Position numbers and translations under genes: made by a program. From Paracoccus benzoatiresistens (GTDB lineage Bacteria > Pseudomonadota > Alphaproteobacteria > Rhodobacterales > Rhodobacteraceae), in NCBI RefSeq assembly GCF_026913015.1, contig NZ_JAPTYD010000008.1, positions 1 through 64,000 of the forward strand: a stretch of DNA of 64,000 nucleotides. Reading direction: 5' to 3'. Numbering within the stretch: the first letter of the stretch is position 1; each line of letters opens with the position of its first letter. The notes under the pieces were generated by a model. The model was not told where the DNA came from. It did no database searches and worked only from the letters and a program-made list of their open reading frames with translations. This document shows, in pieces, positions 24,062 to 32,858 of this stretch.

Positions 24062-24291
24062 GCCGCGACCCTCTCGCCTGCAACACAATCCTCGACCGCC
24101 GCGAATGGCCTGGGCGACATCAGCAGCCCCAGCCTTGGGCGTTGCCGCATCACCCCCTCCGCATCTCGCGTGCATTCCCGCTTGATCATCCAGCGCCGTT
24201 CGGATTCCGTCAACGCCGCACTCCGCGCACCGCCCGGCATCGTTGCGTCAATCCCGCCACCGGTAACGAACAGGTCCGTCGTCTCCGACAT
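24058..24291 (-). pseudogene. glpD: glpD remnant, glycerol-3-phosphate dehydrogenase with most of the gene deleted
   Basis: A 77-codon frame starts SETTDLFVTGGGIDA, which is the first dozen residues of a GlpD protein up to the FAD-binding GGGI. It then passes almost at once into ALTESERRWMIKRECTRDAEG and RPRLGLLMSP, matching the C-terminal TAEDVLWRRSKLGL region of GlpD. Full GlpD has about 500 residues, so more than 400 codons are missing while the frame stays open. The FAD motif GxGxxG, the active site and nearly all folding core are gone, so it cannot be an enzyme. It sits where glpD lies in rhizobial glp operons and its stop overlaps the glpS start, so it may survive as a translational leader. 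Confidence 0.8.
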
Positions 24292-24319
24292 TGCCGCTCC
24301 TCTCTCCCCCGCGCCAAGT

Positions 24320-24358
24320 CGAACATCCACGGGCACGATCTGTCAACATGGATGTTCG
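24320..24358. promoter_or_regulatory. Candidate GlpR operator and overlapping glp operon promoter
   Basis: CGAACATCCA (24320-24329) and TGGATGTTCG (24349-24358) form a perfect 10-bp inverted repeat with a 19-base spacer. Inside it, on the minus strand, is TTGACA (24346-24341), a consensus -35 box for the operon; the -10 would fall in the left arm but is weak. A second TTGACA on the plus strand (24380-24385) could serve glpR. DeoR-family GlpR operators carry TTCG-type half-sites, as here. Binding by the adjacent repressor would occlude the operon promoter. Confidence 0.6.
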
Positions 24359-24451
24359 TTCGTGCGCATCCTGTTTCGCTTGACACATCGACCGCGCGCG
24401 GTCTCCTGAACAAACGGACATCCGGTCCGCCTTGCCAGACGAGGGACGCAG

Positions 24452-25216
24452 ATGAATATCAGGCAGATGCAGATCCTCGAAATCCTGCGCGCCTCCGGGC
24501 GGGCCAGCGTCGAGGAGTTGTCGATGCGGCTGGAAGTGACGCCGCAGACGATCCGCCGCGATCTGGCCGAGTTGGCCGACCAAGGTGTCCTAGACCGCGT
24601 CCATGGCGGCGCGATCCTGCGCAGCGGTGCCGGCAACATCGCCTACGAGGAACGGCGCCGCATGAACGAGGCCGCCAAGGCTGCCATCGGCCGCGCTTGC
24701 GCTGCCGAGATTTCCGACAACAGCTCGGTCATTCTCAACATCGGCACGACTACCGAGGCAGTCGCCCGCGCCCTGCTGCGCCACCGCAACCTGACGGTGG
24801 TGACCAACAACCTGAACGTGGCCAACATCCTGGCCGCGAACGACAGTTGCGAGGTGTTGGTGGCGGGCGGCCTGCTGCGACGCGCCGATGGCGGGTTGAT
24901 CGGGGATCTGACCATCGAGTTCATGGCGAACTTCAAGACCGACTATGCCATCATCGGCTGCTCGGCGCTGGACGAGGACGGGGACATCCTCGACTTCGAT
25001 CTGGCCGAGGTGCAGGTCAGCCGCGCCATCCTGCGCCAGGCGCGTGAGCGCTGGCTGGTGACGGATGCCGCAAAACTGGCGCAGAAGGCGCCGATCCGGG
25101 TCGTGTCCCTGGCCGAGCTTGACGCAGTGGTCATCGACCAGCCGCTTCCCGAAACCTTGCGAAAGGTCTGCGAGGAAGCCGGGACGCGCGTGGTAATAGC
25201 GTCCCAGCACACCTGA
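24452..25216 (+). CDS. glpR: GlpR, DeoR-family repressor of the glycerol operon
   Basis: The 254-residue protein has the DeoR winged helix at the N-terminus (ASVEELSMRLEVTPQTIRRD, with RVHGGAI ending the wing). The sugar-phosphate-sensing DeoRC domain follows, with NIGTTTEAVARAL and VVTNNLNVANIL. It is transcribed divergently from the glp operon across a 160-base region with the operator. In this family glycerol-3-phosphate is the usual inducer. ATG 24452 follows a GAGGGACGCAG site. Name given from family and position. Confidence 0.88.
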   Translation: MNIRQMQILEILRASGRASVEELSMRLEVTPQTIRRDLAELADQGVLDRVHGGAILRSGAGNIAYEERRRMNEAAKAAIGRACAAEISDNSSVILNIGTTTEAVARALLRHRNLTVVTNNLNVANILAANDSCEVLVAGGLLRRADGGLIGDLTIEFMANFKTDYAIIGCSALDEDGDILDFDLAEVQVSRAILRQARERWLVTDAAKLAQKAPIRVVSLAELDAVVIDQPLPETLRKVCEEAGTRVVIASQHT

Positions 25217-25266
25217 ACCCTCCTTGGCGGCAACAGCGCCTCTGGATCCGCGTCAGCAAATCCCCC

Positions 25267-26016
25267 TTAGGGAACAAGGCCGACGCGACGGCGGATGGCC
25301 TCGTCCCTGAGCGAGACCTCGGCCCCGAGAAACTCGTCTCCGTCCGGGCCACACAGCCACACAAGCGCCTGCGCGGGCCATTCGGGTGGGATATGCACCG
25401 ACCAGTCAAGCTGGCTGACGGGGTTCACCCCGCTTTTCCGAATGGCGTCTTGCATGTCGGTCGCCACCGTGCCCGGCGAAAGGCTGATCGCGCGAATGCC
25501 GTCCGAGCGCGCCTCGTGATCCAGGGCGCGGGTCATCATCCAGGCGCCTGCCTTGCTTGCGCAATAAGCGCTCCAACCCTGCTGGGGAGCGTGGGCCGCG
25601 CCGGAGCCGATGGTGAGGATCGTTCCGCCACCCTGGGCGCGCATCACCGGCAGCGCGGCGCGCATTCCGTGGAAGACCCCCTTCAGGTTGACATCGACCG
25701 CCTGCGACCATTCATCGACATCGGCCGCCGCGATCCCGGCGATGGGGCCGATCAGGCCGGCGTTGTTCACAAGGACATCAAGCCGCCCCGCGCGTTCACG
25801 CAACGCGGCCACGGCGCGCTCCATGTCACCGGACCGGGCAACATCACCTGCCAGCGCGACGCCGCCGATCCGGGCCGCCAGTTCGTCCACGGCCGATGCA
25901 TTCCGTGCCATCACGCCGACCACGGCCCCCGCTTCGGCAAAAGCGCGGGCAGCGGCGGCGCCGATGCCGCGGCTTGCCCCGGTAACCAGGACGACCTTGC
26001 CTTCAAGGTTGACCAT
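25267..26016 (-). CDS. SDR family NAD(P)-dependent oxidoreductase
   Basis: The 249-residue short-chain dehydrogenase has the cofactor motif TGASRGIGAAAARAFAEAG, the NNAG motif (VLVNNAGLIGPIAG) and the catalytic Tyr-Lys in SAYCASKAG. The serine sits in ILTIGSGAA, two dozen bases before. Nothing reveals the substrate. Two adjacent ATGs exist; I chose 26016 because AGGAGG is then five bases upstream, against two for 26019. Located between glpR and tetR but not tightly linked to either. Confidence 0.85.
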   Translation of the reverse strand: MVNLEGKVVLVTGASRGIGAAAARAFAEAGAVVGVMARNASAVDELAARIGGVALAGDVARSGDMERAVAALRERAGRLDVLVNNAGLIGPIAGIAAADVDEWSQAVDVNLKGVFHGMRAALPVMRAQGGGTILTIGSGAAHAPQQGWSAYCASKAGAWMMTRALDHEARSDGIRAISLSPGTVATDMQDAIRKSGVNPVSQLDWSVHIPPEWPAQALVWLCGPDGDEFLGAEVSLRDEAIRRRVGLVP

Positions 26017-26076
26017 CATATCCTCCTTTCAGTGAACAACGGGCCTACAGACCACGTCGCAGGCCTTGGCGTCCAG

Positions 26077-26763
26077 TCAGGCATCGGGACGGGGCAGCGC
26101 GGACGGCCCGGGCAGGCGATGCGCCGCCATGAAGATCCGCACGGCATCCGCGGCAAGCGAGTCGATCTCGGCCTGGTCGGGTGGCTCCTGGCGCAGGCCG
26201 AACAGGCATTGTCGCCAGACGCCCGCCATGGCCAGTTCGGTGAACTGCTGCGCGGCGCGTTCGGCGTCGGGGATGCGCAAAAGGCCCGCTTCCTCCGCCT
26301 CGATCAGCCAGCGACCAAGGCTGCCCAGCACCTGCCGTGCCCCGGCATCGTAGAAGCGGCGGGCAAGGTCGGGCATCCGTTCGGCCATGGCCACCACGAT
26401 CCGCTGCGCCCGCAGCACATCGGACGAGGTCTGCATCCTGATCAGCGCGACGGCATAGGCGGTCAGCCGCGCCTCGATATCGCCGGGGATCGCAAGGGCG
26501 GCGCGCAACTGCTCGGCGATCTGGGCGCGGCGATGTTCGACAAGGGCGACGAACAGGTCCTCCTTGTCGCGGAAATAGACATAGAGCGTCCCCTTGGACA
26601 CGCCCGCCGCGCGGCAGATCCCGTTCATGGTGGCGGCGTCAAAGCCTTTTTCCATGAACTCGTGCCAGGCACCGGCAAGGATCTGTTCGCGCTTGCGGGG
26701 GTCCTCTCCGGCGGCGTGGCGGCGGGAAGGGGCTTCCGGAGAAGCAGAGGGGTCATGGGTCAT
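26077..26763 (-). CDS. TetR-family repressor divergent from an EmrAB-type exporter
   Basis: The 228-residue regulator has the TetR helix-turn-helix at about residues 25-75 (ILAGAWHEFMEKGFDAATMN, then AAGVSKGTLYVYFRDKEDLF). Its all-helical ligand domain, about 80-215, is of the kind often found next to efflux genes. It faces emrA across 118 bases that contain two matching palindromes. It probably represses itself and the exporter and releases DNA when a toxic compound binds; the ligand is unknown. Confidence 0.88.
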   Translation of the reverse strand: MTHDPSASPEAPSRRHAAGEDPRKREQILAGAWHEFMEKGFDAATMNGICRAAGVSKGTLYVYFRDKEDLFVALVEHRRAQIAEQLRAALAIPGDIEARLTAYAVALIRMQTSSDVLRAQRIVVAMAERMPDLARRFYDAGARQVLGSLGRWLIEAEEAGLLRIPDAERAAQQFTELAMAGVWRQCLFGLRQEPPDQAEIDSLAADAVRIFMAAHRLPGPSALPRPDA

Positions 26764-26775
26764 GGTCCGATCCTA

Positions 26776-26795
26776 ATCGAACCGCAGGGTTCGAT
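26776..26795. promoter_or_regulatory. TetR operator 1 (20-bp palindrome)
   Basis: ATCGAACC-GCAG-GGTTCGAT is a perfect inverted repeat with a 4-base centre. It lies 12 bases upstream of the tetR start codon and just upstream of the -35 box of emrA. It shares both 8-bp arms with operator 2. Confidence 0.75.
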
Positions 26796-26801
26796 GGAAT
26801 A

Positions 26802-26830
26802 TTGAAATTTCCGCCGCGCGGCGCTATTGT
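26802..26830 (+). promoter_or_regulatory. Promoter of the emrAB-type operon
   Basis: TTGAAA (26802-26807) and TATTGT (26825-26830) are 17 bases apart. The start point would be near 26837, inside operator 2. The -35 box begins seven bases after operator 1, so the two operators bracket the promoter. Confidence 0.6.
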
Positions 26831-26834
26831 CGCC

Positions 26835-26854
26835 ATCGAACCAGTTGGTTCGAT
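26835..26854. promoter_or_regulatory. TetR operator 2 (20-bp palindrome)
   Basis: ATCGAACC-AGTT-GGTTCGAT has the same 8-bp arms as operator 1; only the centre differs. Its middle is 59 bases from that of operator 1. It covers the predicted start of emrA transcription. Confidence 0.75.
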
Positions 26855-26881
26855 ATCCACTTCAAGCCAGGTAAGCTTTCG

Positions 26882-28057
26882 ATGTCCCGTCATGAACGAC
26901 CCGAGGCGGATCAGCCTGTCGTGACGCCTGCGACCGACGCGGTCGTCCCGGCTGCGTCCGACACACCCGCGCCGCAGCCGCGCGTTGCGAGGGGTCGCAA
27001 GAAGATGATCGGGGGCGGGCTTGCGCTGGTTGCCCTGCTGGCAGGCGGCTACGAGGGTTGGCAGTGGTGGAGCGAGGGGCGCTTCCTGGTTTCGACCGAC
27101 GATGCCTATGTCCAGGCCGATCTGTCGCTGATCTCGGCCAAGATCACCGGCTATGTCGTAGACATTCCGGTTGCCGACAACCAGCATGTCCGGGCGGGCG
27201 ACGTGCTGCTGCGCATCGACGATGGCGATTACCGGATCGCGCTGGAGCAGGCGCAGGCCAGGCTTGCGGAACTGTCTAGCACCCTGACACGGATCGACGC
27301 GCAGGTCGCTGCGGCCGAAAGCAATGTCGTCCAGGCCGAGGCGCAGCTTGCCGCCTCCGAGGCGGTGCTGATCGCAGCCCGCACCTCGGCCGAGCGGGCC
27401 CGGGGCCTAGCGGAGCGCCGCGTGACCTCCCAGGCGGATCTGGACGACGCTAACGAGGCTCTGGCAACGGCCGAGGCCAACCGCAATGCGGCAAGCGCCG
27501 CGATCACCGGCGCCGGGGCCCAAGTGGAGGTTCTGAAGGCGCAGCGGGCCGAGGCCGAGGCGAGCCGCCGCGAACTGGAGCTTGCCGTGGCGCAGGTCCG
27601 GCGCGACCTGGACTTCACCGTCCTTCGCGCACCTTTCGACGGAACGGTCGCCAATATCGCGATCAAGCAGGGCGAATTGGTCAGCGCGGGCGCCCGTCTG
27701 GCGGCGGTGGTTCCCGATCGGGGAATGTATGTCGAGGCCAACCTGAAGGAAACGCAACTGGCCGAGGTTCGCGCCGGCCAGACCGCCCGCCTGTCGGTTG
27801 ATGCCTTCGAGGGTCCGGAAATCGAGGGCCGCGTCGTGTCGGTTGCGCCTGCCACCGGCGCCGTCTTCTCGCTGCTGCCCGCCGACAATGCGACAGGCAA
27901 CTTCACCAAGATCGTGCAGCGCGTTCCCGTCCGCATCGAACTGCCCGAGGGCACGCCCGGCCTGCGCGCGGGCCTGTCGGTCGAGGTCGCGATCGACACG
28001 CGCACCGGCACGGACGCCGCTGGCACGGACACGGCCCGCCTGGCCGAGGCCGAGTGA
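26882..28057 (+). CDS. EmrA-type membrane fusion protein (HlyD family)
   Basis: The 391-residue adaptor has a basic, proline-rich cytoplasmic start, a single membrane helix near residues 42-58 and the barrel-sandwich half STDDAYVQADLSLISAKITGY. A long coiled-coil hairpin covers about 115-245. The second half of the sandwich includes DFTVLRAPFDGTVANIAIKQGE. This is the EmrA layout, which links an inner-membrane MFS pump to an outer-membrane channel. The stop overlaps the start of the pump gene in GTGATGA. The exported compound is unknown. Confidence 0.92.
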   Translation: MSRHERPEADQPVVTPATDAVVPAASDTPAPQPRVARGRKKMIGGGLALVALLAGGYEGWQWWSEGRFLVSTDDAYVQADLSLISAKITGYVVDIPVADNQHVRAGDVLLRIDDGDYRIALEQAQARLAELSSTLTRIDAQVAAAESNVVQAEAQLAASEAVLIAARTSAERARGLAERRVTSQADLDDANEALATAEANRNAASAAITGAGAQVEVLKAQRAEAEASRRELELAVAQVRRDLDFTVLRAPFDGTVANIAIKQGELVSAGARLAAVVPDRGMYVEANLKETQLAEVRAGQTARLSVDAFEGPEIEGRVVSVAPATGAVFSLLPADNATGNFTKIVQRVPVRIELPEGTPGLRAGLSVEVAIDTRTGTDAAGTDTARLAEAE

Positions 28058-29616
28058 TGACCGCCCCCGCCGAAGCCGCCGCCGCGCCCGAGCTGACGCC
28101 GCGGCGGGTCGCCGCGTTCTTCATCATGGTCTTCGGCATGTTCATGGCGATCCTGGACATCCAGATCGTCTCGGCATCATTGCCGGAAATCCAGGCGGGG
28201 CTGGGGGCCTCCTCGGACGAGATCTCGTGGGTGCAGACCTCCTACCTGATCGCCGAGGTGGTGATGATCCCGTTGTCGGGCTTCTTGGGCCGGATGATGT
28301 CCACGCGCTATCTGTTCGCCATATCGGCGGCGGGCTTCACGGCGGCGTCGTTTCTCTGCGCCACCTCGTCCTCGATCAACGAGATGATCCTGTGGCGCGG
28401 CGTGCAGGGTTTCCTGGGCGGCGGCATGATCCCCGCGGTCTTTGCCGCGGCCTTCACGATTTTTCCGCCTGCGAAACGCAATGTCGTCTCGCCCTTGATC
28501 GGGCTTGTCGCGACGCTGGCCCCGACGGTGGGGCCGACGGTCGGCGGTTATCTCAGCCATGCGCTGTCCTGGCACTGGCTGTTCCTGGTCAACGTGCCCG
28601 CCGGCATCGGCATCACCATCGGCGTGCTGGCCCTGGTGGACTTCGACAAGCCGGAATGGTCGCTGTTCCACAAGTTCGACTGGACCGGCCTGGCGGCGCT
28701 GGCGGCCTTCCTGGGCGCGATGGAATTCGTGCTGGAGGAGGGGCCGAACAACGACTGGTTCCAGGACGAGGCCGTGGCCATGCTGTTCGTCGTCATGATC
28801 GTCGGCGGCGTGGTCACCTTCTGGCGCGCCTTTACCTGCGACGAGCCGCTGGTCGATCTCTCAGCCTTCGCCAACACCAACTTCGCCGTGGGGTCGGTCT
28901 TTTCCTTCGTGATGGGGATAGGCCTTTACGGCATGACCTATCTCTACCCGCTCTATCTGTCGGCGATCCGGGGTTACGACAGCCTGATGATCGGCAAGAC
29001 GGTCTTCGTGTCAGGCCTTGCGATGTTCGTGTCGGCTCCGTTGGCGGGGGTTCTGTCGTCGAAGATGGACCTGCGGCTGATGCTGCTCTGCGGCTTCGTG
29101 GGTTTCGGGACGTCGTCCTGGATGCTGACCGGGATGACCGCCGACTGGGATTTCAACGAGCTGTTCTGGCCGCAGGTGCTGAGGGGCCTGTCCCTGATGA
29201 TCTGCATGGTGCCGATCAACAACCTGGCGCTGGGCACGCTGCCGCCCGCAAAGATGAAGGGCGCCTCGGGGCTTTACAACCTGATGCGGAACCTGGGCGG
29301 CGCGGTCGGCCTGGCGCTGATCAACACGGTGCTGACCGACCGCCGCGCGCTGCATACCGCGCGGCTGGACGAGGCTGTGAACTGGGCCAATCCCGAAGCG
29401 CTGAGCCAGCTTCGGATGATGCAACAGAACCTTGCCAGCCACGGCCTGGCGCCCGAGGGGGCGCTGACCCAGATGGTCGGAAAGGTGGCCCGGCAGGCCA
29501 CGGTCATGTCCTTCATCGACGTCTTCACCCTGCTGACGATGCTGTTCATGGGGCTTGCGCTGATGGCACTGGCGATGAAGCCGCCCGCAAGGGGAGCGTC
29601 AGGCGGCGGGCATTGA
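28054..29616 (+). CDS. EmrB-type DHA2 family multidrug exporter (MFS)
   Basis: The 520-residue pump has about 14 membrane helices, the size of the DHA2 drug:proton antiporters. Motifs include MAILDIQIVSASLPEIQAGLG in helix 1, GFLGRMMSTR (motif A type) and RGVQGFLGGGMIPAVFA (motif C region). It is coupled to the emrA-like gene by a four-base overlap and is under control of the adjacent TetR by position. No tolC-type gene is near. Substrate not predictable. Confidence 0.93.
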   Translation: MMTAPAEAAAAPELTPRRVAAFFIMVFGMFMAILDIQIVSASLPEIQAGLGASSDEISWVQTSYLIAEVVMIPLSGFLGRMMSTRYLFAISAAGFTAASFLCATSSSINEMILWRGVQGFLGGGMIPAVFAAAFTIFPPAKRNVVSPLIGLVATLAPTVGPTVGGYLSHALSWHWLFLVNVPAGIGITIGVLALVDFDKPEWSLFHKFDWTGLAALAAFLGAMEFVLEEGPNNDWFQDEAVAMLFVVMIVGGVVTFWRAFTCDEPLVDLSAFANTNFAVGSVFSFVMGIGLYGMTYLYPLYLSAIRGYDSLMIGKTVFVSGLAMFVSAPLAGVLSSKMDLRLMLLCGFVGFGTSSWMLTGMTADWDFNELFWPQVLRGLSLMICMVPINNLALGTLPPAKMKGASGLYNLMRNLGGAVGLALINTVLTDRRALHTARLDEAVNWANPEALSQLRMMQQNLASHGLAPEGALTQMVGKVARQATVMSFIDVFTLLTMLFMGLALMALAMKPPARGASGGGH

Positions 29617-29675
29617 AACCGTGCGCGGCGGCGTGATTGCCGCCTGCGTCGCCACGGCGGACGGGCAGGCTCTTG

Positions 29676-32600
29676 TCAGGCCATCCGCTCCAGCAGGTCG
29701 CTGGCGACCTCCAGCCGATCCTCGGGGCCGGGATGGTGCAGCGTCAGGCGCATGTCCTTGCAAGCCAGCCCGTCAAGGCTGGACAGCTGCGAGGCAAGGT
29801 CTTCCACGGGCACGCCCTGCCGAAAGTCCAGCGCCACACCCTCGGGGCCGAGGCTGAGGGCCGCCACCCCCAGGCTTCCGGCCAGTGCCCGCAGCCGGGC
29901 AGCACGCAGAAGCGTATCAACCGGCTCGGGCGGGGTGCCGAAGCGGTCCGCGATCTCGTCGGCCAGGCGCGCCACATCGGCCGAACTCGAAGCGCGCGCG
30001 ACGCGGTGGTAAAGGTCCATGCGGGTTTCCGGTTCGGGAATGTAGTCGGCGGGAATGTGGCCGGGCTCGCCGGGGACCTGCGGGGGCGGCGGGGCATCCG
30101 CCTCGCCCTTGGCGCGCCGCAGGGCGGATGCCAGCATCTCCTGGTAAAGGCCTAGCCCCACGCGCTGCACATGGCCCGCCTGCTTGTCGCCCAGCAGGTC
30201 GCCAGCGCCGCGCTGGTCCAGATCGGCGGCGCTGATGGCCATCCCCGCGCCCAGCCGGTCCATGGCCTGCAGCGTTCCAAGACGTTTTTGCGCAGTCTCC
30301 GACAGATCCTCGCCCTCGGCCGTCAGCAGATAGCAGTAAGCCTGCGCCGAGCCGCGCCCGACCCGGCCGCGAAGCTGATGAAGCTGCGCAAGGCCGAACA
30401 GCGCCGGGCGCAGGATCACCATCGTGTTCGCCCGCACCACGTCCAGCCCGCTTTCGATGATGGCGGTCGCCAGCAGGACATCACCCTCGCCCCTGGCGAA
30501 ACCGACCATTGTCTCGTCGATCTCGCGGGCGGAAAGACCGCCATGGGCGACGCGCAGGCGCAGGTCCGGGAAAAGACGCCCGAGGCGTTCCGCGACGGAT
30601 GCGATGTCTTCGACTCGCGGGACGACGACGAAGCTTTGCCCCCCGCGACGCCGTTCGCGCAGCAACGCCTGGCGCAGGGTGGCGTCATCCTCGTCGGCCA
30701 GCAGTGTGCGGATGGGGCGGCGGCGGGCAGGGGGCGTCAGAAGGTAGCTGAGATCCTGAAGTCCCACCAGCGCCGCCTGCAGCGTGCGCGGTATGGGCGT
30801 CGCGCTCATCGACAGGACATGGATCCCTTGGCCCATGCTGCGCAGCTTCTCCTTCTGGGTGGAACCGAAGCGTTGTTCCTCGTCGATGACCAGAAGGCCC
30901 AGGTCCTCGAAGCCGACAGTCTTGCCCAGAAGGGCATGGGTTCCGACGGCGATTCGGATCGTCCCGTCGGCAAGGCCTGCGCGAACGGCGGCTGCGGGTT
31001 TACCGGTAACCAGCCGCGACAGATGCCCGACCTTTATCCCGAAGGGGGCGAAGCGGCGGCGGAACGTGTCGTAATGCTGCCGCGCCAGAACGGTGGTTGG
31101 GGCGCAGATGGCCACCTGGCAGCCGCTCAGGACCGCCGCCGCCGTTGCACGAAGGGCGATCTCGGTCTTGCCGAACCCCACATCGCCGATCACCAGCCGG
31201 TCCATGGGCCGCCCCGAGGCCATGTCCTTCAGCACCGCGCGGACTGCGGCGGCTTGGTCGGGCGTCGGCTGAAAGGGAAAGCGGGCGACAAAGCGCTCAT
31301 AGTCGCGGGCCGGGGGCACCAGCTTCGGCGCCGTCGCGGCGTCCCGCGCGCGGGTGAGCGCCACGAGATGATCGGCCAGCCTTGCCAGCGCCTGGGCGGT
31401 GGCCGCGCGGCGCTTCTCCCACGCGGTCCCCCGCAGGCGGTCAAGCTTCACGCCGGCCTCGGCCGTGCCATAGCGCCAGATGCGGCCCGCGTCATGGGTG
31501 GGGACCATCAGCCGTTCGTCCTGCGCGAAGGTCAGGCGGATCGCCTCGGCCCCCGGACGATCGGGGTCCAGTGGCTCCAGCCCTTCCAGGCGGGCCAGTC
31601 CATGGTCTTCGTGCACCACGATGTCGCCCAGGGCAAAGCCCGGGGACGGCAGGGCCAGCGCGGGCGCAAGGCGCTTGTCCAAGGATCCGGCCCGGCTGCC
31701 CATCAGGTCCTGCGCGGTGACCACCACCAGATCTTCGGTCACGGCTCCTTCGGCCAGATCGGCCAGAAGGACCGCGCGGTCATGGGCTTCGCACTCGGCC
31801 CAACTGGCGGCATGTTCGGGAGGACGTCCGTCCGCCTGCGCGACCATGCGCGCAAGGCGCGCCCGTTCCGCCTCGGAGCCGGCAACGAAGACCACCTGCC
31901 GCCCCTCCACGCCCTCGCTGGCCAGGAACTGCGCAAGCCGGGCGCGCGGCCGGGCGGCGGCGGCGAAGGCCGGGACGGCGCGCCACTCCGTTTCGGGCAG
32001 CGGCTCGACGCGGGACGCCAGTTCCGCCCATTCCTCTGCCCCAAGATAAAGTGCGTCCACCGGCAGCGGATGGGCGCCATCCGCTTCCGCCTCGGCCCGG
32101 GCCTCGGCCAGCCGCGCCTGCCGCAGGTCCGCAGCCCCAAGCGTCTCGGGCAGGGCGGTGATGCGGGCCCCCGCCATGTGGTCGGGCAGGATCGTCAGGG
32201 CCTCCCATGCCTTGGACAGCCGGTGTTCGGCCCCGCGCTCCGGTGGGTGCTCGGCGGGTGGCAGCTCCGTGACCGGGACGATGTCAAGCACGTCGATGTC
32301 ACCGGTGGAACGCTGCGTGACCGGGTCAAAGCAGCGCAGCGCCGTTACGGTCCCGTCCGAGATCTCGATCCGGCAGGGACGCGCATTGCCGCCGGCAAAG
32401 ACCTCGATGGTGCCGCTGCGCAGGGTGATCTCGCCCGCTTCGTCCACGCGGTCATCTGCGACATACCCGGCTTGGCGGGCAAAGGCTTCCAGGGCTTCCG
32501 CGTCCAGATGCTGGTCCTGCCGGACCGGGAGGCAACGCACCGCCCGTTGCGGTGGCAGGCGTTGCAGCAGGGCGGAAAGCGGCGCCACGACGATGTCGCC

Positions 32601-32858
32601 CGGCCGCGCATCCTGAAGCTTGTGCAGGACGGCCATGCGGCGGCCCATTGCGTCCGGCGTGGGCGAGGCGCCGTCGAAAGGCAGGCAATCCCAGGCCGGG
32701 AAAAAGAGGATACGGCGTTCCGGCAGCGCCCCGCGCAGGAAGGCGGCCAGAGCCTCTGCCGTCTGGCCGTCGCGCGTCACATGCAGGACCCTGTCATCCG
32801 GGCCAAGGTTGCGAAGAAGGACCAGGGCCTCGACGCAAATGGGAAGGGGCTCGGACAT
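29676..32858 (-). CDS. mfd: Mfd-like transcription-repair coupling helicase (divergent, shorter form)
   Basis: Mfd displaces stalled RNA polymerase and recruits UvrA. The 1060-residue protein has a UvrB-homology region at about 1-300 and an RNA-polymerase-interacting tudor-like domain (GDIVVHEDHGLARLEGLEPL near 420). The translocase has GDVGFGKTEIALRA, DEEQRFG and GRVGRG, and ends in a TRCF domain. It is about 90 residues shorter than typical Mfd. Several blocks depart from the usual wording, for example GLQDLSYLLTPPARRRPIRT where most have a RELSxIxTPPxxRxxVxT pattern. It could be the only Mfd or a second, specialised copy. I chose ATG 32858; a GTG two codons upstream is in frame. Confidence 0.8.
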   Translation of the reverse strand: MSEPLPICVEALVLLRNLGPDDRVLHVTRDGQTAEALAAFLRGALPERRILFFPAWDCLPFDGASPTPDAMGRRMAVLHKLQDARPGDIVVAPLSALLQRLPPQRAVRCLPVRQDQHLDAEALEAFARQAGYVADDRVDEAGEITLRSGTIEVFAGGNARPCRIEISDGTVTALRCFDPVTQRSTGDIDVLDIVPVTELPPAEHPPERGAEHRLSKAWEALTILPDHMAGARITALPETLGAADLRQARLAEARAEAEADGAHPLPVDALYLGAEEWAELASRVEPLPETEWRAVPAFAAAARPRARLAQFLASEGVEGRQVVFVAGSEAERARLARMVAQADGRPPEHAASWAECEAHDRAVLLADLAEGAVTEDLVVVTAQDLMGSRAGSLDKRLAPALALPSPGFALGDIVVHEDHGLARLEGLEPLDPDRPGAEAIRLTFAQDERLMVPTHDAGRIWRYGTAEAGVKLDRLRGTAWEKRRAATAQALARLADHLVALTRARDAATAPKLVPPARDYERFVARFPFQPTPDQAAAVRAVLKDMASGRPMDRLVIGDVGFGKTEIALRATAAAVLSGCQVAICAPTTVLARQHYDTFRRRFAPFGIKVGHLSRLVTGKPAAAVRAGLADGTIRIAVGTHALLGKTVGFEDLGLLVIDEEQRFGSTQKEKLRSMGQGIHVLSMSATPIPRTLQAALVGLQDLSYLLTPPARRRPIRTLLADEDDATLRQALLRERRRGGQSFVVVPRVEDIASVAERLGRLFPDLRLRVAHGGLSAREIDETMVGFARGEGDVLLATAIIESGLDVVRANTMVILRPALFGLAQLHQLRGRVGRGSAQAYCYLLTAEGEDLSETAQKRLGTLQAMDRLGAGMAISAADLDQRGAGDLLGDKQAGHVQRVGLGLYQEMLASALRRAKGEADAPPPPQVPGEPGHIPADYIPEPETRMDLYHRVARASSSADVARLADEIADRFGTPPEPVDTLLRAARLRALAGSLGVAALSLGPEGVALDFRQGVPVEDLASQLSSLDGLACKDMRLTLHHPGPEDRLEVASDLLERMA

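Noticed and set aside
29625-29648. GGCGGC/GCCGCC stem between emrB and the Mfd-like gene
   Set aside because: Six-base stem with no T run on either strand; too weak to call a terminator.
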